Origin: Pseudomonas sp. Irchel 3E20
GTDB lineage: Bacteria > Pseudomonadota > Gammaproteobacteria > Pseudomonadales > Pseudomonadaceae
Length of the DNA: 64,000 bases
Assembly: GCF_900187645.1 (NCBI RefSeq)
Contig: NZ_FYEE01000002.1
Span: 318,639-382,638, forward strand
Direction: 5' to 3'
Under the pieces are notes generated by a model. The model was given only the letters and a program-made list of their open reading frames with translations, ran no database searches and was not told the origin of the DNA. The position numbers and the translations under genes were made by a program. Of the stretch, positions 50,683-60,180 are shown in pieces. Position 1 is the first letter of the stretch. Each line of letters opens with the position of its first letter.

Positions 50683-51450
50683 TCAGTCGAACCGGTAGAT
50701 GTCCATGCCCAGCGCACCAAGGGTGAAGCCCTGGTGGACGATGCCGAAGGTCCCGCCGGCGCCTCGGGCGAAGTACAGCGGCAGCAGGTGCTCGTCGCTG
50801 GGGTGGTTGCGCGCGGCGTTGGGGGCCTGGCGACGATAGTCGTCGAGGGCGGCGTCATTGCCGGCCTGGAGTTTGTCCACAATCCAGTCGCGAAACTCCC
50901 GGGCCCAGGGTGTGATGGTCTCGGGGCCGGCGCGCCAGTCCAGCTCGCCCAGGTTGTGGGTGATGCTGCCAGAACCGATCAACAACACGCCTTGCGCCCT
51001 CAGGCCCGCCAGGGCGCGGCCAACGCGGGTTTGCAGAGCCGGGCCCAGATGGCTGGGCAACGACACCTGCACCACCGGTATGTCGGCGCGCGGGTACATC
51101 AGCGAAAGCGGCACCCAAGCGCCGTGGTCGAACGGCCGTTGGGCGTCCAATTCCGCCGGCAGGCCGGCGGCGTGCAATAACCCGGCGACTTCGCCAGCCA
51201 ATTCGGGTTGGCCGGGGGCGGGGTATTGCACGGCGTACAGGGCGGCGGGGAAGCCGCCAAAGTCGTGCCAGGTTTTGGGGTGCGGATGGCTGCTGACCCG
51301 CAGGCCCTGGCTTTCCCAGTGGGCGGACACCACCACTATGGCCTTGGGCCGCTCCAGCTCGGCGGCCAATCGGGCCAGGGCCGGGCCGCTGGCGCCGGGT
51401 TCAAGTGCCAGCATGGGCGAGCCGTGTGAGATAAACAGGCTGGGAAGCAT
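50683..51450 (-). CDS. DODA-type (4,5-DOPA extradiol) dioxygenase, YgiD-like
   Basis: A 255-residue class III extradiol dioxygenase family protein. The zinc/iron ligands sit in SHGSP near residue 9, SAHWES near 43, DHGAWVPL near 108 and GSGSITHNLGEL near 160. YgiD-type enzymes convert DOPA to dopa-seco acid in vitro; the physiological substrate here is unknown. It is convergent with deaD and divergent from tpm. Confidence 0.9.
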   Translation of the reverse strand: MLPSLFISHGSPMLALEPGASGPALARLAAELERPKAIVVVSAHWESQGLRVSSHPHPKTWHDFGGFPAALYAVQYPAPGQPELAGEVAGLLHAAGLPAELDAQRPFDHGAWVPLSLMYPRADIPVVQVSLPSHLGPALQTRVGRALAGLRAQGVLLIGSGSITHNLGELDWRAGPETITPWAREFRDWIVDKLQAGNDAALDDYRRQAPNAARNHPSDEHLLPLYFARGAGGTFGIVHQGFTLGALGMDIYRFD

Positions 51451-51552
51451 AAGACGGTCCTGAGCGTTAAGATGACGCCATCTTCAGCCAGATCATTGAT
51501 CTAAATCTAATATAAGTTTTAGCGCTTTTTGATCGATTTATCAGAGGTGTTT

Positions 51553-52209
51553 ATGCAGCCAGAGTTTTGGCACAAGCGCTGGGAGCGCGACCAGATTGGT
51601 TTCCACTTACCCGAAGTGAACCCTTACTTGCCGCAATTCTGGCCTGGTTTGGGGTTGGCTCCGGGCAGCCAGGTGCTGGTGCCGTTGTGCGGAAAAAGCC
51701 TGGATATGGGCTGGCTTGCGGGGCAGGGGTATCGGGTGCTGGGGGTGGAGCTGTCGGCCAAGGCAGTGGAGGACTTTTTCGCGGAACAACAGGTGGAACC
51801 ACAGCTCTCCCGGCGTGGTGCTTTCCGTGTCTATCAGGCCGGAACGTTGGAGGTGTGGTGTGGGGATTTTTTCGCCTTGAGTGCCGAGGATGTTGCTGAG
51901 TGTGCGGCTTTTTATGATCGGGCTGCGCTGATCGCGTTGCCTGAGCCGATGCGCGAGCAGTATGCCCAGCACCTGGAACGCATCCTCAAGGACGGCTGTA
52001 AAGGGTTACTAATTACCCTCGATTACGATCAGTCGCAGATGAACGGGCCGCCGTTTGCGGTCACTGACCCAGAGGTCCAGCAGCTGTTCGGGGCAGATTG
52101 GCAACTGCGGATCGGGTACGAGAAAGACATCCTGGGTGAGAGTTGGAAGTTCCTCAAGGGTGGCGTCACGCGCTTGGATGAGCGGGTTTATCAGTTGAGC
52201 AAACGCTGA
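51553..52209 (+). CDS. tpm: Tpm, thiopurine S-methyltransferase
   Basis: A 218-residue SAM-dependent methyltransferase. It starts [26 protein letters not shown] and carries [28 protein letters not shown], both typical of bacterial Tpm. In Pseudomonas, Tpm is linked to tellurite and selenite resistance by methylation. The ATG at 51553 follows AGAGGTG; a frame from 51529 is not supported by a ribosome site. It is separated from htpX by a bidirectional terminator. Confidence 0.95.
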   Translation: MQPEFWHKRWERDQIGFHLPEVNPYLPQFWPGLGLAPGSQVLVPLCGKSLDMGWLAGQGYRVLGVELSAKAVEDFFAEQQVEPQLSRRGAFRVYQAGTLEVWCGDFFALSAEDVAECAAFYDRAALIALPEPMREQYAQHLERILKDGCKGLLITLDYDQSQMNGPPFAVTDPEVQQLFGADWQLRIGYEKDILGESWKFLKGGVTRLDERVYQLSKR

Positions 52210-52218
52210 GCCACGGGC

Positions 52219-52255
52219 AAACAAAAAGGGGTGACACAGTCACCCCTTTTTGTTT
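52219..52255. terminator. Bidirectional terminator between tpm and htpX
   Basis: A perfect 17-bp stem AAACAAAAAGGGGTGAC/GTCACCCCTTTTTGTTT with a 3-base loop. It serves both convergent genes, ending in T-rich sequence on either strand. Confidence 0.93.
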
Positions 52256-52260
52256 GGTTG

Positions 52261-53148
52261 TTAGCCGCGGCGACGCAGAGCGTCGATACGCTCTTCCAGC
52301 GGTGGGTGGCTCATGAACATGCGAGCCAGGCCTTGCTTGACACCACCATTGATGCCGAAGGCATTCAGGGTGTCGGGCATGTGCACGGGCAAACCCTGTT
52401 CCGAGCGCAGGCGTTGCAGCGCACCGATCATCGCGTTGGTGCCGGCCAGCCGGGCGCCGGCTTCGTCGGCGCGGAACTCGCGTTTGCGCGAGAACCACAT
52501 GACGATGGAGCTGGCCAGAAAGCCCAGTACCAGTTCGGCGAAGATGGTCGCTACGTAGTAGGCGATGCCCTGGCCTTCTTCGTTCTTGAAGATCACCTTG
52601 TCGACGAAGTTGCCGATGATCCGCGCAAAGAACATCACGAAGGTGTTCACCACGCCTTGCACCAGTGCCAGGGTGACCATGTCACCGTTGGCGACGTGGC
52701 CGATTTCATGGGCCAGCACGGCTTTGACTTCATCCGGGGAAAAGCGCTCCAGCAGGCCCTGGCTTACGGCGACCAGTGCGTCGTTCTTGTTCCAGCCTGT
52801 AGCGAAGGCGTTGGCCTCGTAGGCCGGAAAGATCCCGACTTCGGGCATCTTGATGCCGGCTTCGCGGGACAGTTGCTCGACAGTCTGCAACAACCATTGT
52901 TCATGGCGAGTGCGCGGCTGGCTGATGATCTGGGTGCTGGTACTCATCTTCGCCATCCACTTGGAGATGAACAGCGAAAACAGGGAGCCGGCAAAACCGA
53001 AGACCGCACAGAAGATCAGCAGCTGATTGAGGTTCAGGTCAACCCCGTTGGCCGCCATGAACCCGTTGAAGCCGAAAAGGCTCAGGGTGATGCTGGCAAT
53101 CAGCACGACCGCCAGGTTAGTGGCCAAAAACAGCAGAATGCGCATCAT
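52261..53148 (-). CDS. htpX: HtpX, membrane zinc metalloprotease
   Basis: A 295-residue M48 protease of the inner membrane. Two N-terminal helices (about 4-24 and 42-62) precede the catalytic HEIGH at residues 147-151, with further helices after it. HtpX works with FtsH in membrane-protein quality control and is often stress-induced. The AGGAGAGTTC ribosome site precedes the ATG. The length is standard. Confidence 0.97.
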   Translation of the reverse strand: MMRILLFLATNLAVVLIASITLSLFGFNGFMAANGVDLNLNQLLIFCAVFGFAGSLFSLFISKWMAKMSTSTQIISQPRTRHEQWLLQTVEQLSREAGIKMPEVGIFPAYEANAFATGWNKNDALVAVSQGLLERFSPDEVKAVLAHEIGHVANGDMVTLALVQGVVNTFVMFFARIIGNFVDKVIFKNEEGQGIAYYVATIFAELVLGFLASSIVMWFSRKREFRADEAGARLAGTNAMIGALQRLRSEQGLPVHMPDTLNAFGINGGVKQGLARMFMSHPPLEERIDALRRRG

Positions 53149-53463
53149 GGTTGTAGAACTCTCCTCATGCTAAAGACGTAGCGTACTGCGGGGTATATAA
53201 GGTGCTGCACCGGGCTATTCAACCGGGTGACTATTTCAAACTGTGTCTTACAGTGGATTTTTAGCCGCCTGTAGGGTATTTCCCGCGAGATGCACCGGTT
53301 AGTCTGATCTTTTTTTCTCCGCGAAGGTCCTGCTGCCGTTGGGTATGCGGGTTCTCAGGTCTCTAAAATGGAAGCCTGGGATGGCATGAGGCGAGCAATG
53401 GCAAAGATGTGTTGCTGAATGGCTCGCTGTACGACTTTGCTTAAGCCGTACAGCGCAACGGAC
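53149..53463. other. Intergenic region htpX-alaA (315 bp)
   Basis: No gene is supported. It should hold the htpX promoter. Near alaA an inverted repeat CGCTGTACG (53425-53433)/CGTACAGCG (53447-53455) forms a stem 3' of alaA but lacks a T-run. Confidence 0.5.
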
Positions 53464-54675
53464 TTACTGGCGGTAGGACTTGAGGAAGTTGCCGATCCGA
53501 CCAATCGCCTGCTCCAGGTCGTCGACCCGTGGCAGGGTCACGACACGGAAGTGATCGGGCCATGGCCAGTTGAAGGCCGTGCCCTGAACTACCAGGAGTT
53601 TTTCCGAGAGCAGCAGGTCGAGGACGAACTTCTCATCGTTAAGGATCGGACAGACTTTCGGGTCGATCCGTGGGAAGGCGTAGAGCGCGCCCATCGGTTT
53701 GACGCAGCTGACGCCGGGGATATCGTTGAGCAGTTCCCAGGTACGGTTGCGCTGTTCCAGCAGGCGCCCAGCGGGCAGTACCAGGTCGTTGATGCTCTGG
53801 TAGCCGCCCAGGGCGGTCTGGATCGCATGTTGGCTTGGCACGTTGGCACATAGGCGCATGTTGGCCAGCATGTCGATGCCCTCTATGTAGCTTTGGGCGT
53901 TGTGCTTGGGGCCGGAAATCGCCACCCAGCCGGAGCGGAAGCCGGCAACCCGATAGGATTTTGAGAGACCGTTGAAGGTCAGGCACAGCAGGTCTGGCGC
54001 CAGGGAGGCGGTGCAAATGTGCACGGCGTCGTCATAGAGAATCTTGTCGTAGATCTCATCGGAAAACACCACCAGGTTGTGCTGGCGGGCCAATTCCAGC
54101 ATGCCCAGCAGCACTTCCTTGGAGTACACGGCGCCGGTGGGGTTGTTCGGGTTGATGATGACCAGGGCCTTGGTGTTCGGCGTGATCTTGGCCTTGATGT
54201 CAGCCAGGTCCGGCCACCAGTTGGCCTGCTCGTCGCACAGGTAGTGCACCGGGTTGCCGCCGGCCAGGGTGACGGCAGCGGTCCAGAGCGGGTAGTCGGG
54301 GGCCGGGACGAGGACTTCGTCGCCATTGTTGAGCAAGGCCTGCATGGCCATCACGATCAGCTCGGACACCCCGTTGCCCAGATAGATGTCCTCGATGCCG
54401 ACGCCTTCCACGTGCATTTGCTGGTAGTACTGCATCACGGCCTTGCGGGCACTGAACAGGCCCTTGGAGTCGCTGTAGCCCTGGGCTGTGGGCAGGTTGC
54501 GGATGACGTCCTGAAGGATTTCATCGGGTGCTTCGAAACCAAAAGGCGCCGGGTTGCCGATGTTCAGCTTGAGGATGCGATGGCCTTCCTCTTCCAGGCG
54601 TTTGGCGTGCTTGAGCACTGGGCCGCGAATGTCATAGCAGACGTTGGCGAGCTTGTTCGATTTGCTGACCTGCAT
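53464..54675 (-). CDS. alaA: AlaA-type glutamate-pyruvate aminotransferase
   Basis: A 403-residue class I PLP aminotransferase. Lys239 in [16 protein letters not shown] is the PLP lysine, and [11 protein letters not shown] and the N-terminal [10 protein letters not shown] segment match the AlaA (YfbQ) group that makes alanine from pyruvate and glutamate. It starts [19 protein letters not shown] as in other AlaA proteins. It is divergent from msrB. Confidence 0.92.
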   Translation of the reverse strand: MQVSKSNKLANVCYDIRGPVLKHAKRLEEEGHRILKLNIGNPAPFGFEAPDEILQDVIRNLPTAQGYSDSKGLFSARKAVMQYYQQMHVEGVGIEDIYLGNGVSELIVMAMQALLNNGDEVLVPAPDYPLWTAAVTLAGGNPVHYLCDEQANWWPDLADIKAKITPNTKALVIINPNNPTGAVYSKEVLLGMLELARQHNLVVFSDEIYDKILYDDAVHICTASLAPDLLCLTFNGLSKSYRVAGFRSGWVAISGPKHNAQSYIEGIDMLANMRLCANVPSQHAIQTALGGYQSINDLVLPAGRLLEQRNRTWELLNDIPGVSCVKPMGALYAFPRIDPKVCPILNDEKFVLDLLLSEKLLVVQGTAFNWPWPDHFRVVTLPRVDDLEQAIGRIGNFLKSYRQ

Positions 54676-54887
54676 GGCGATGTGTTCCCGAAAATGAACG
54701 ATCCAGGCGCAGCGCGGTGCTTGCGGGCTGGGAATCCTGCGTGCTCACACAGGCCTGTGGCCGGCGTAGCGGCTTGAATGCACGTGACACGGCTGCCAGA
54801 CTGGCGTCTGACGAGGCGCAATCATACGTGCCGCCTGATCCGTGGAAAAGATACAGATCAGGCTTTTTGAGCCACAGAGGTAAGACG

Positions 54888-55283
54888 ATGACAAAGCTTG
54901 AGAAAACCCTTGAAGAATGGCGTGCCATGCTCGACCCCGAGCAGTACAACGTATGCCGCCTGAAGGGCACTGAGCGGCCGTTTTCGGGCAAGTACAACGA
55001 CTCCAAGGTTGATGGCGTGTATCACTGCATTTGCTGCAATGAACCGCTGTTCGATTCCCAGGCCAAATTCGATTCCGGCTGCGGTTGGCCCAGTTTCTAC
55101 GAGCCGATAGGCGAAAACGCCATGACCGAGATCCGCGACGTCAGCCACGGCATGATTCGCACCGAAGTGGTGTGCAGCCACTGTGATGCGCACCTGGGGC
55201 ATGTGTTTCCCGACGGTCCGGCGCCCACCGGTTTACGTTATTGCATCAACTCGGTGTGCCTGGACCTGGTGCCGCGCGTCTGA
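54888..55283 (+). CDS. msrB: MsrB, peptide methionine-R-sulfoxide reductase
   Basis: A 131-residue reductase for the R epimer of methionine sulfoxide in proteins. Structural zinc is held by Cys47/Cys50 and Cys96/Cys99, and the catalytic Cys119 is in [13 protein letters not shown]. The signatures [11 protein letters not shown] and [14 protein letters not shown] are present. AGAGGTAAG precedes the ATG. No secretion signal is visible, so it acts in the cytosol. It is followed by a terminator and then the gpx-ospR unit. Confidence 0.97.
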   Translation: MTKLEKTLEEWRAMLDPEQYNVCRLKGTERPFSGKYNDSKVDGVYHCICCNEPLFDSQAKFDSGCGWPSFYEPIGENAMTEIRDVSHGMIRTEVVCSHCDAHLGHVFPDGPAPTGLRYCINSVCLDLVPRV

Positions 55284-55300
55284 CACAGCCCTGAGTGAAA

Positions 55301-55324
55301 GCAGCCCTTCGCGGGCTGTTTTTT
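55301..55324 (+). terminator. msrB rho-independent terminator
   Basis: GCAGCCC-TTCGC-GGGCTGT is followed by TTTTT, 17 bases after the stop. It abuts the palindrome upstream of gpx. Confidence 0.88.
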
Positions 55325-55356
55325 GAGCAATTCAATTGTATGCAATTGAATTGCTC
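55325..55356. promoter_or_regulatory. Perfect 14-bp palindrome, probable OspR (OhrR-type) operator
   Basis: GAGCAATTCAATTG-TATG-CAATTGAATTGCTC is a perfect inverted repeat 40 bases upstream of the gpx ATG. The AT-rich CAATTG core resembles OhrR-class MarR operators. The regulator encoded two genes on, OspR, is the obvious candidate, implying autoregulation of gpx-ospR. Assignment is by position and form. Confidence 0.7.
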
Positions 55357-55396
55357 GTTATGGTTGTCGTTCTTTCCGCTATGGAGCGCCTGAACC

Positions 55397-55878
<482 letters not shown>

Positions 55879-55882
<4 letters not shown>

Positions 55883-56340
55883 AGGACCTGTCAGCCAATT
55901 CGCTCCAACTCGACAGTCAGTTGTGCTTCAAGTTGTACGCCGCATCGCGGGCGGTGATCCGTGGCTACAAGCCCATGCTCGACCGCTTGGGCCTGACTTA
56001 CCCGCAATACCTGGTGATGCTGGTGCTGTGGGAGTGGCATGACGCACCGCCCGAGCAGCCGACGGTTAAGGCCCTGGGCGAGCGCCTGAGCCTGGATTCC
56101 GGGACGCTGACGCCGTTGCTCAAGCGTCTGGAGCAGATGGCGTTGGTGCAGCGCCAGCGTTCGGCACGGGATGAACGGGAAGTGCATTTGAGTCTGGCCG
56201 CGCCAGGGCTGGCGTTGCGCGATGCGGTGGCACCGCTCAAGGCACGGCTGTTGTGCGATAGCGGCGTGGATCTGGATGGCTTGGGGGCCTTGCGCGAAGG
56301 CCTGGATCAGTTGCTGGGTCAGCTCAAGGCTTTGTCATGA
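55879..56340 (+). CDS. ospR: OspR, MarR/OhrR-family peroxide-sensing repressor
   Basis: A 153-residue MarR-family regulator. A conserved N-terminal cysteine is at Cys16 ([21 protein letters not shown]), the position of the peroxide-sensing Cys in OhrR. A winged helix-turn-helix follows ([26 protein letters not shown]). In P. aeruginosa the homologue next to gpx, OspR, responds to peroxides and affects pigment and virulence. Its 3' end overlaps the convergent sagS gene by 17 bases. Confidence 0.9.
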
Positions 56341-58660
56341 GTGGCACCCAGCGGTCGAGCAGGGCCGCCAGTTCTTCGCGGCGAAACGGCTTGGCCAGGT
56401 AATCGTCCATGCCGGCCGCACGGCAACGCTCGCGCTCCTCGGGCATGGCGTTGGCTGTGAGAGCAACGATGGGCAGGTCGGGCCAGCGCCCGCTCTGGCG
56501 AATCTGCCGGCTCGCCTCGTAGCCATCCATCACCGGCATGTTGCAGTCCATCAGCACCAACTCGAAGGAGCCTTGCTCCAGCAGGCCAAGGGCTTCGCCG
56601 CCATGGGCCGCGACGCTGACCTCGCAGCCGAGCTTACCCAGCATGCCCTTGGCCACCAGTTGATTGACCGGGTTGTCCTCCACCAGAAGGATGCGCCCGC
56701 GGCCTTGCAGGGCCGGCGTGGCGAGCTGGGCATCGTCAATAACGTGGGTTTCGACTTGCAGAGTGCGGCGCAAGGTCTGGTACAGCGCCGTACGAGCCAA
56801 AGGCCGCGCCTGCTGTTGCAGTGGCGCCAGGGCGCTGGCTTCTTCGCTGGGCAGGAAATTGCCATAGGCGGTAACCAGCAGGATCGGCGCCGCGAGGCCC
56901 GGACGCAGGCCGAACAGGCATTGCGGGCAATCGCTGATGAGCAAGTCGGGGTCGAGGTTGGCCAACGAATCGTCGAGGTTGCGCCGATGGTAGTCCAGGC
57001 CCCAACCGGGCAGCAGGCTGTTCAGCAACTCGGCCAGGCCACTGTCGGCCGTGGTCAGAGCGACGATGCAACCGCGCAAGGGTTGGGGCGTGACGGCAGG
57101 TGTATGGCAAGGCAAGGGCAACTCGGCACAGAACTGGCTGCCAAAACCCGCTTCGGAGCTGATTATCAGCCGGCCCTGCATGGCTTCGCAGAGGTTATAG
57201 GTCAGCGCCAGGCCCAAACCGGTGCCGCCGAACTGGCGGGTAATGCCGGCGCCGGCCTGGGTGAAAGGCTGGAAGATCTTCACCTGGGCGTCCTGGGCAA
57301 TGCCGATGCCGGTGTCGCAGACCTCGATCCTGACCCCGTCCGCCACCTGTTTGAGGCGCACGTCGACACGGCCGAAGCGGGTGAACTTGAGGGCGTTGGA
57401 CAGCAGGTTGCTGACGATTTGGCGCACCCGCGTCGGGTCGCCCAGCACCAGGGCGGGGAATTGCGGGTCGATCAGGCAGGTCAGTTCAACGCTGGGCGCC
57501 GCATTCTGCGAGAGCAGGTTAGCGGTGTCTTCGATCAGGGCGCCGAGGTCGAAGGGGATGCGTTCGAGCTCCAATTGGCCGGCGTCGAATTTCGACAGGT
57601 CGAGAATGTCATTGAGCAACTCCACCAGCACTTTGCCGGAGTCGTGGGCGATTGCCAGTTGCTGGCGTTGCTCGGCGTTGAGCGGGCTGTCCAGGGACAG
57701 GGCGATCATGCCCAGCAGGCCATTGAGCGGTGTGCGGATTTCATGGCTCATGTTGGCCAGGAACGCTGACCGCGCCTCGGCCATTTCCAGCGCCGTGGTG
57801 CGGGCGTGCTGTAGTTCTTCATTGGATTGGCTCAGGCGGCTGTTGATCGCCTTGAGCTCCATGGTGCGAGCCGAAACGATGTTTTCCAGTTGCCCCAGGT
57901 AATCGGTGAGGCGATTTTCGGCGTTGCGCCGCTGGCGGATTTCGGTGGCCATGTTCTCGAACTGCTGGTTGGCCACCTTGACCAGAACGCCGATCTCATC
58001 ATGTTCATGGCCGGCGGGGAACTCCAGCCTGGCCTGCTGGCTGTTGCGCGGGTCGCTGCGGCTCAGTTCACGGATCACCCGCACCAGTGGCTTGGTCAGC
58101 ATCACGTAGAACAACGCCAGCAGAATGCCCGTGAGGATCAGGCTGCGGGCGAAACCATTGAGCAGGGTGACTTCGGCCCGGCGCAAAAAACGGCTGCCAA
58201 AGGCGTAAGTGTCGATGTCCAAGCGCAGGGTGCCGAGGGCTTCGCCCGGCATATGGTCGAGGTAGAGGCGGTCCTCGAACTGGCGCTGGGCGCCGAATAG
58301 AAAGTCGCTGATGACCCGGTAGCCGCTTTGCTGGCCGGGGCGGCGCACGCTGGCCAGGACGCTGTCGTTGTTGTCGATCAACTGGGCGCCGATCACGGCG
58401 GGCGAGCGCAACAGGCCCAAGGTCAGCTCCTGGGCGAGTTCGGCGTCAATGTTGTAGGCGATGCGCGAGGCGGGGTTGTGGCTGATTTCCAGGAGCGCGT
58501 GTATTTCACGGTTGATGGAGGCATCTTCACTGGCATAATCGATGCCAATTTGCAGCAGGCTGAGCAGGGTTCCCAGCAAGAAACCGACCAGTACAGTGAG
58601 CCTGGCCTGTTTGTAGGACAGGCGATTGGTGAACTTGATATCCATCGGATGCTGAGCCAT
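56324..58660 (-). CDS. sagS: SagS-like hybrid sensor histidine kinase
   Basis: A 778-residue kinase. Two membrane helices (about 20-42 and 170-195) flank a periplasmic HmsP-like sensor, then come HAMP, HisKA with His306 (ANMSHEIRTPLNGLL), HATPase (GTGLGLALTYN), a receiver-like segment that lacks a normal phospho-site, and a C-terminal receiver with Asp705 (LMDCNMPVMDG). In P. aeruginosa the kinase next to ospR is SagS, a switch for surface attachment, biofilm and antibiotic tolerance. The orthologue call relies on gene order and architecture. Confidence 0.88.
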   Translation of the reverse strand: MAQHPMDIKFTNRLSYKQARLTVLVGFLLGTLLSLLQIGIDYASEDASINREIHALLEISHNPASRIAYNIDAELAQELTLGLLRSPAVIGAQLIDNNDSVLASVRRPGQQSGYRVISDFLFGAQRQFEDRLYLDHMPGEALGTLRLDIDTYAFGSRFLRRAEVTLLNGFARSLILTGILLALFYVMLTKPLVRVIRELSRSDPRNSQQARLEFPAGHEHDEIGVLVKVANQQFENMATEIRQRRNAENRLTDYLGQLENIVSARTMELKAINSRLSQSNEELQHARTTALEMAEARSAFLANMSHEIRTPLNGLLGMIALSLDSPLNAEQRQQLAIAHDSGKVLVELLNDILDLSKFDAGQLELERIPFDLGALIEDTANLLSQNAAPSVELTCLIDPQFPALVLGDPTRVRQIVSNLLSNALKFTRFGRVDVRLKQVADGVRIEVCDTGIGIAQDAQVKIFQPFTQAGAGITRQFGGTGLGLALTYNLCEAMQGRLIISSEAGFGSQFCAELPLPCHTPAVTPQPLRGCIVALTTADSGLAELLNSLLPGWGLDYHRRNLDDSLANLDPDLLISDCPQCLFGLRPGLAAPILLVTAYGNFLPSEEASALAPLQQQARPLARTALYQTLRRTLQVETHVIDDAQLATPALQGRGRILLVEDNPVNQLVAKGMLGKLGCEVSVAAHGGEALGLLEQGSFELVLMDCNMPVMDGYEASRQIRQSGRWPDLPIVALTANAMPEERERCRAAGMDDYLAKPFRREELAALLDRWVPLMTKP

Positions 58661-58810
58661 GTCCCGTTTCCCTTCGCTGGGCAAGCATAGCCGATGATCG
58701 CTGTTTTTCGGCGCAGTTCGTTTATGTGTTTATCCCGTTACGGCCCGCAGTGGCCGGGCGTGGGGCCTGGCTTTACAACAAATCGTCCAAACAAGCCTTG
58801 AGGAGAAGTC

Positions 58811-59701
58811 GTGGATTCTCGATTGAATGCGTTTCTTGAACGTGCCGACGCCGTGCTGGCGCGCCTGGAGCCCTTGCTGCCGGCGCCGCGCCACGCCATC
58901 GACTGGACGACGTGCCTGGCGGCGCGCTGGCAGCGCGATGGCCGCACGGGCTACCTGATGCCGCTGGAGGTCAGCCTGGATATGCGCCTGAGCGATCTGA
59001 TCGGGGTCGATAAGCAATGTGAGCAACTGGGCCGCAACACCCAGCAGTTCCTCGACGGCATGCCCGCCAACCACGCCTTGCTGTGGGGCGCGCGGGGCAC
59101 GGGCAAATCATCCCTGGTGCGGGCGCTGCTGGCTGAGCATGCCAAGCGCGGTTTGCGCCTGATCGAAATCGAGCGCGATCACCTGGCCGACCTGCCGCGT
59201 GTGGTCGAGCAACTGCAAAAATTGCCCCAGCGCTTCGTGTTGTTTTGCGATGACCTGTCGTTCGAGACCGGGGAGGGGGACTACCGGGTGCTCAAGAGCG
59301 TGCTCGACGGCTCCCTGGAACAGGCGCCGGACAATGTCTTGTTGTACGCCACGTCCAACCGTCGGCACTTGGTGCCGGAGAAGGAAAGCGACAACGAGAA
59401 CTGGAAAATGGTCGACGGTGAACTGCACCCCAACGAAGCGGTGGAAGACAAGATCGCGCTGTCGGACCGCTTCGGTTTGTGGCTGTCGTTCTATCCCTTC
59501 ACTCAGGAGCACTTTCTTAACGTTGTCGAACACTGGGTCGGCGAGCTCGCAGCCAAGGCCGGGCTGGCCTGGCAGCGTGATGAGGAGCTGGACATCCTTG
59601 CGGTGCGCTGGGCCACCGGGCGCGGCAACCGCAACGGGCGCTGCGCCTACCAGTTCGCCCGTTATTGGGTGGGCCTCAAGTTGCTGGAGCAAAAGCCATG
59701 A
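58811..59701 (+). CDS. DUF815-type AAA ATP-binding protein
   Basis: A 296-residue ATPase. The P-loop WGARGTGKSSLVRALL is near residues 94-109, with a Walker B-like FVLFCDDLSFE and sensor region LYATSNRRHLVPE. These match the DUF815 family of uncharacterised AAA proteins. The start is GTG with GAGGAG just upstream. It overlaps msrC by 4 bases, so the two are co-translated. Confidence 0.85.
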   Translation: MDSRLNAFLERADAVLARLEPLLPAPRHAIDWTTCLAARWQRDGRTGYLMPLEVSLDMRLSDLIGVDKQCEQLGRNTQQFLDGMPANHALLWGARGTGKSSLVRALLAEHAKRGLRLIEIERDHLADLPRVVEQLQKLPQRFVLFCDDLSFETGEGDYRVLKSVLDGSLEQAPDNVLLYATSNRRHLVPEKESDNENWKMVDGELHPNEAVEDKIALSDRFGLWLSFYPFTQEHFLNVVEHWVGELAAKAGLAWQRDEELDILAVRWATGRGNRNGRCAYQFARYWVGLKLLEQKP

Positions 59702-60180
59702 TCGATTTGCAGCAAAACGTGGCGGGCCTAGAGGGCTACAGCTTGCTCCTGGCGCAACTGGAGTCGTTGCTGGCCGATGAGCGTGATTTCATCGCCAATG
59801 CGGCGCAGTTCTCGGCGTTTCTGTTCAACCAACTCGATGATCTGAACTGGGCGGGTTTCTACCTCAATAAGCATGAGGAACTGGTGCTCGGCCCGTTCCA
59901 GGGGCAGATCGCTTGTGTGCGTATCCCGTTCGGGCGTGGTGTGTGCGGCGCGGCTGCGGCCACGTTGCAGACCCAGCGGGTGGATGACGTACATGCCTTC
60001 GCCGGGCATATCGCCTGCGACAGCGCATCCAACAGTGAGTTGGTGGTGCCGCTGGTCAAGGACGGGCGCCTGATTGGCGTGCTGGATCTGGACAGCCCCT
60101 TGCTGGCCCGCTTTACCGAGCAGGATCAGGCCGGGATCGAGGCCTTGGCGCAGGTGTTCCTGCGCTTGAGTGACTGTTAA
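59698..60180 (+). CDS. msrC: Free methionine-(R)-sulfoxide reductase, GAF type
   Basis: A 160-residue GAF-domain reductase (fRMsr, MsrC). The three conserved cysteines lie in the segments ACVRIPFGRGVCG and HIACDSASNSELVVP. It reduces free, not protein-bound, methionine R-sulfoxide. ATG overlaps the stop of the AAA gene (ATGA). It abuts the convergent HD-GYP gene with no spacer. Together with msrB it gives two methionine-sulfoxide repair enzymes within 6 kb. Confidence 0.93.
   Translation: MIDLQQNVAGLEGYSLLLAQLESLLADERDFIANAAQFSAFLFNQLDDLNWAGFYLNKHEELVLGPFQGQIACVRIPFGRGVCGAAAATLQTQRVDDVHAFAGHIACDSASNSELVVPLVKDGRLIGVLDLDSPLLARFTEQDQAGIEALAQVFLRLSDC

Noticed and set aside
53425..53455. Terminator of alaA
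   Set aside because: The inverted repeat has no T-run on the minus strand, so it is not called a rho-independent terminator.
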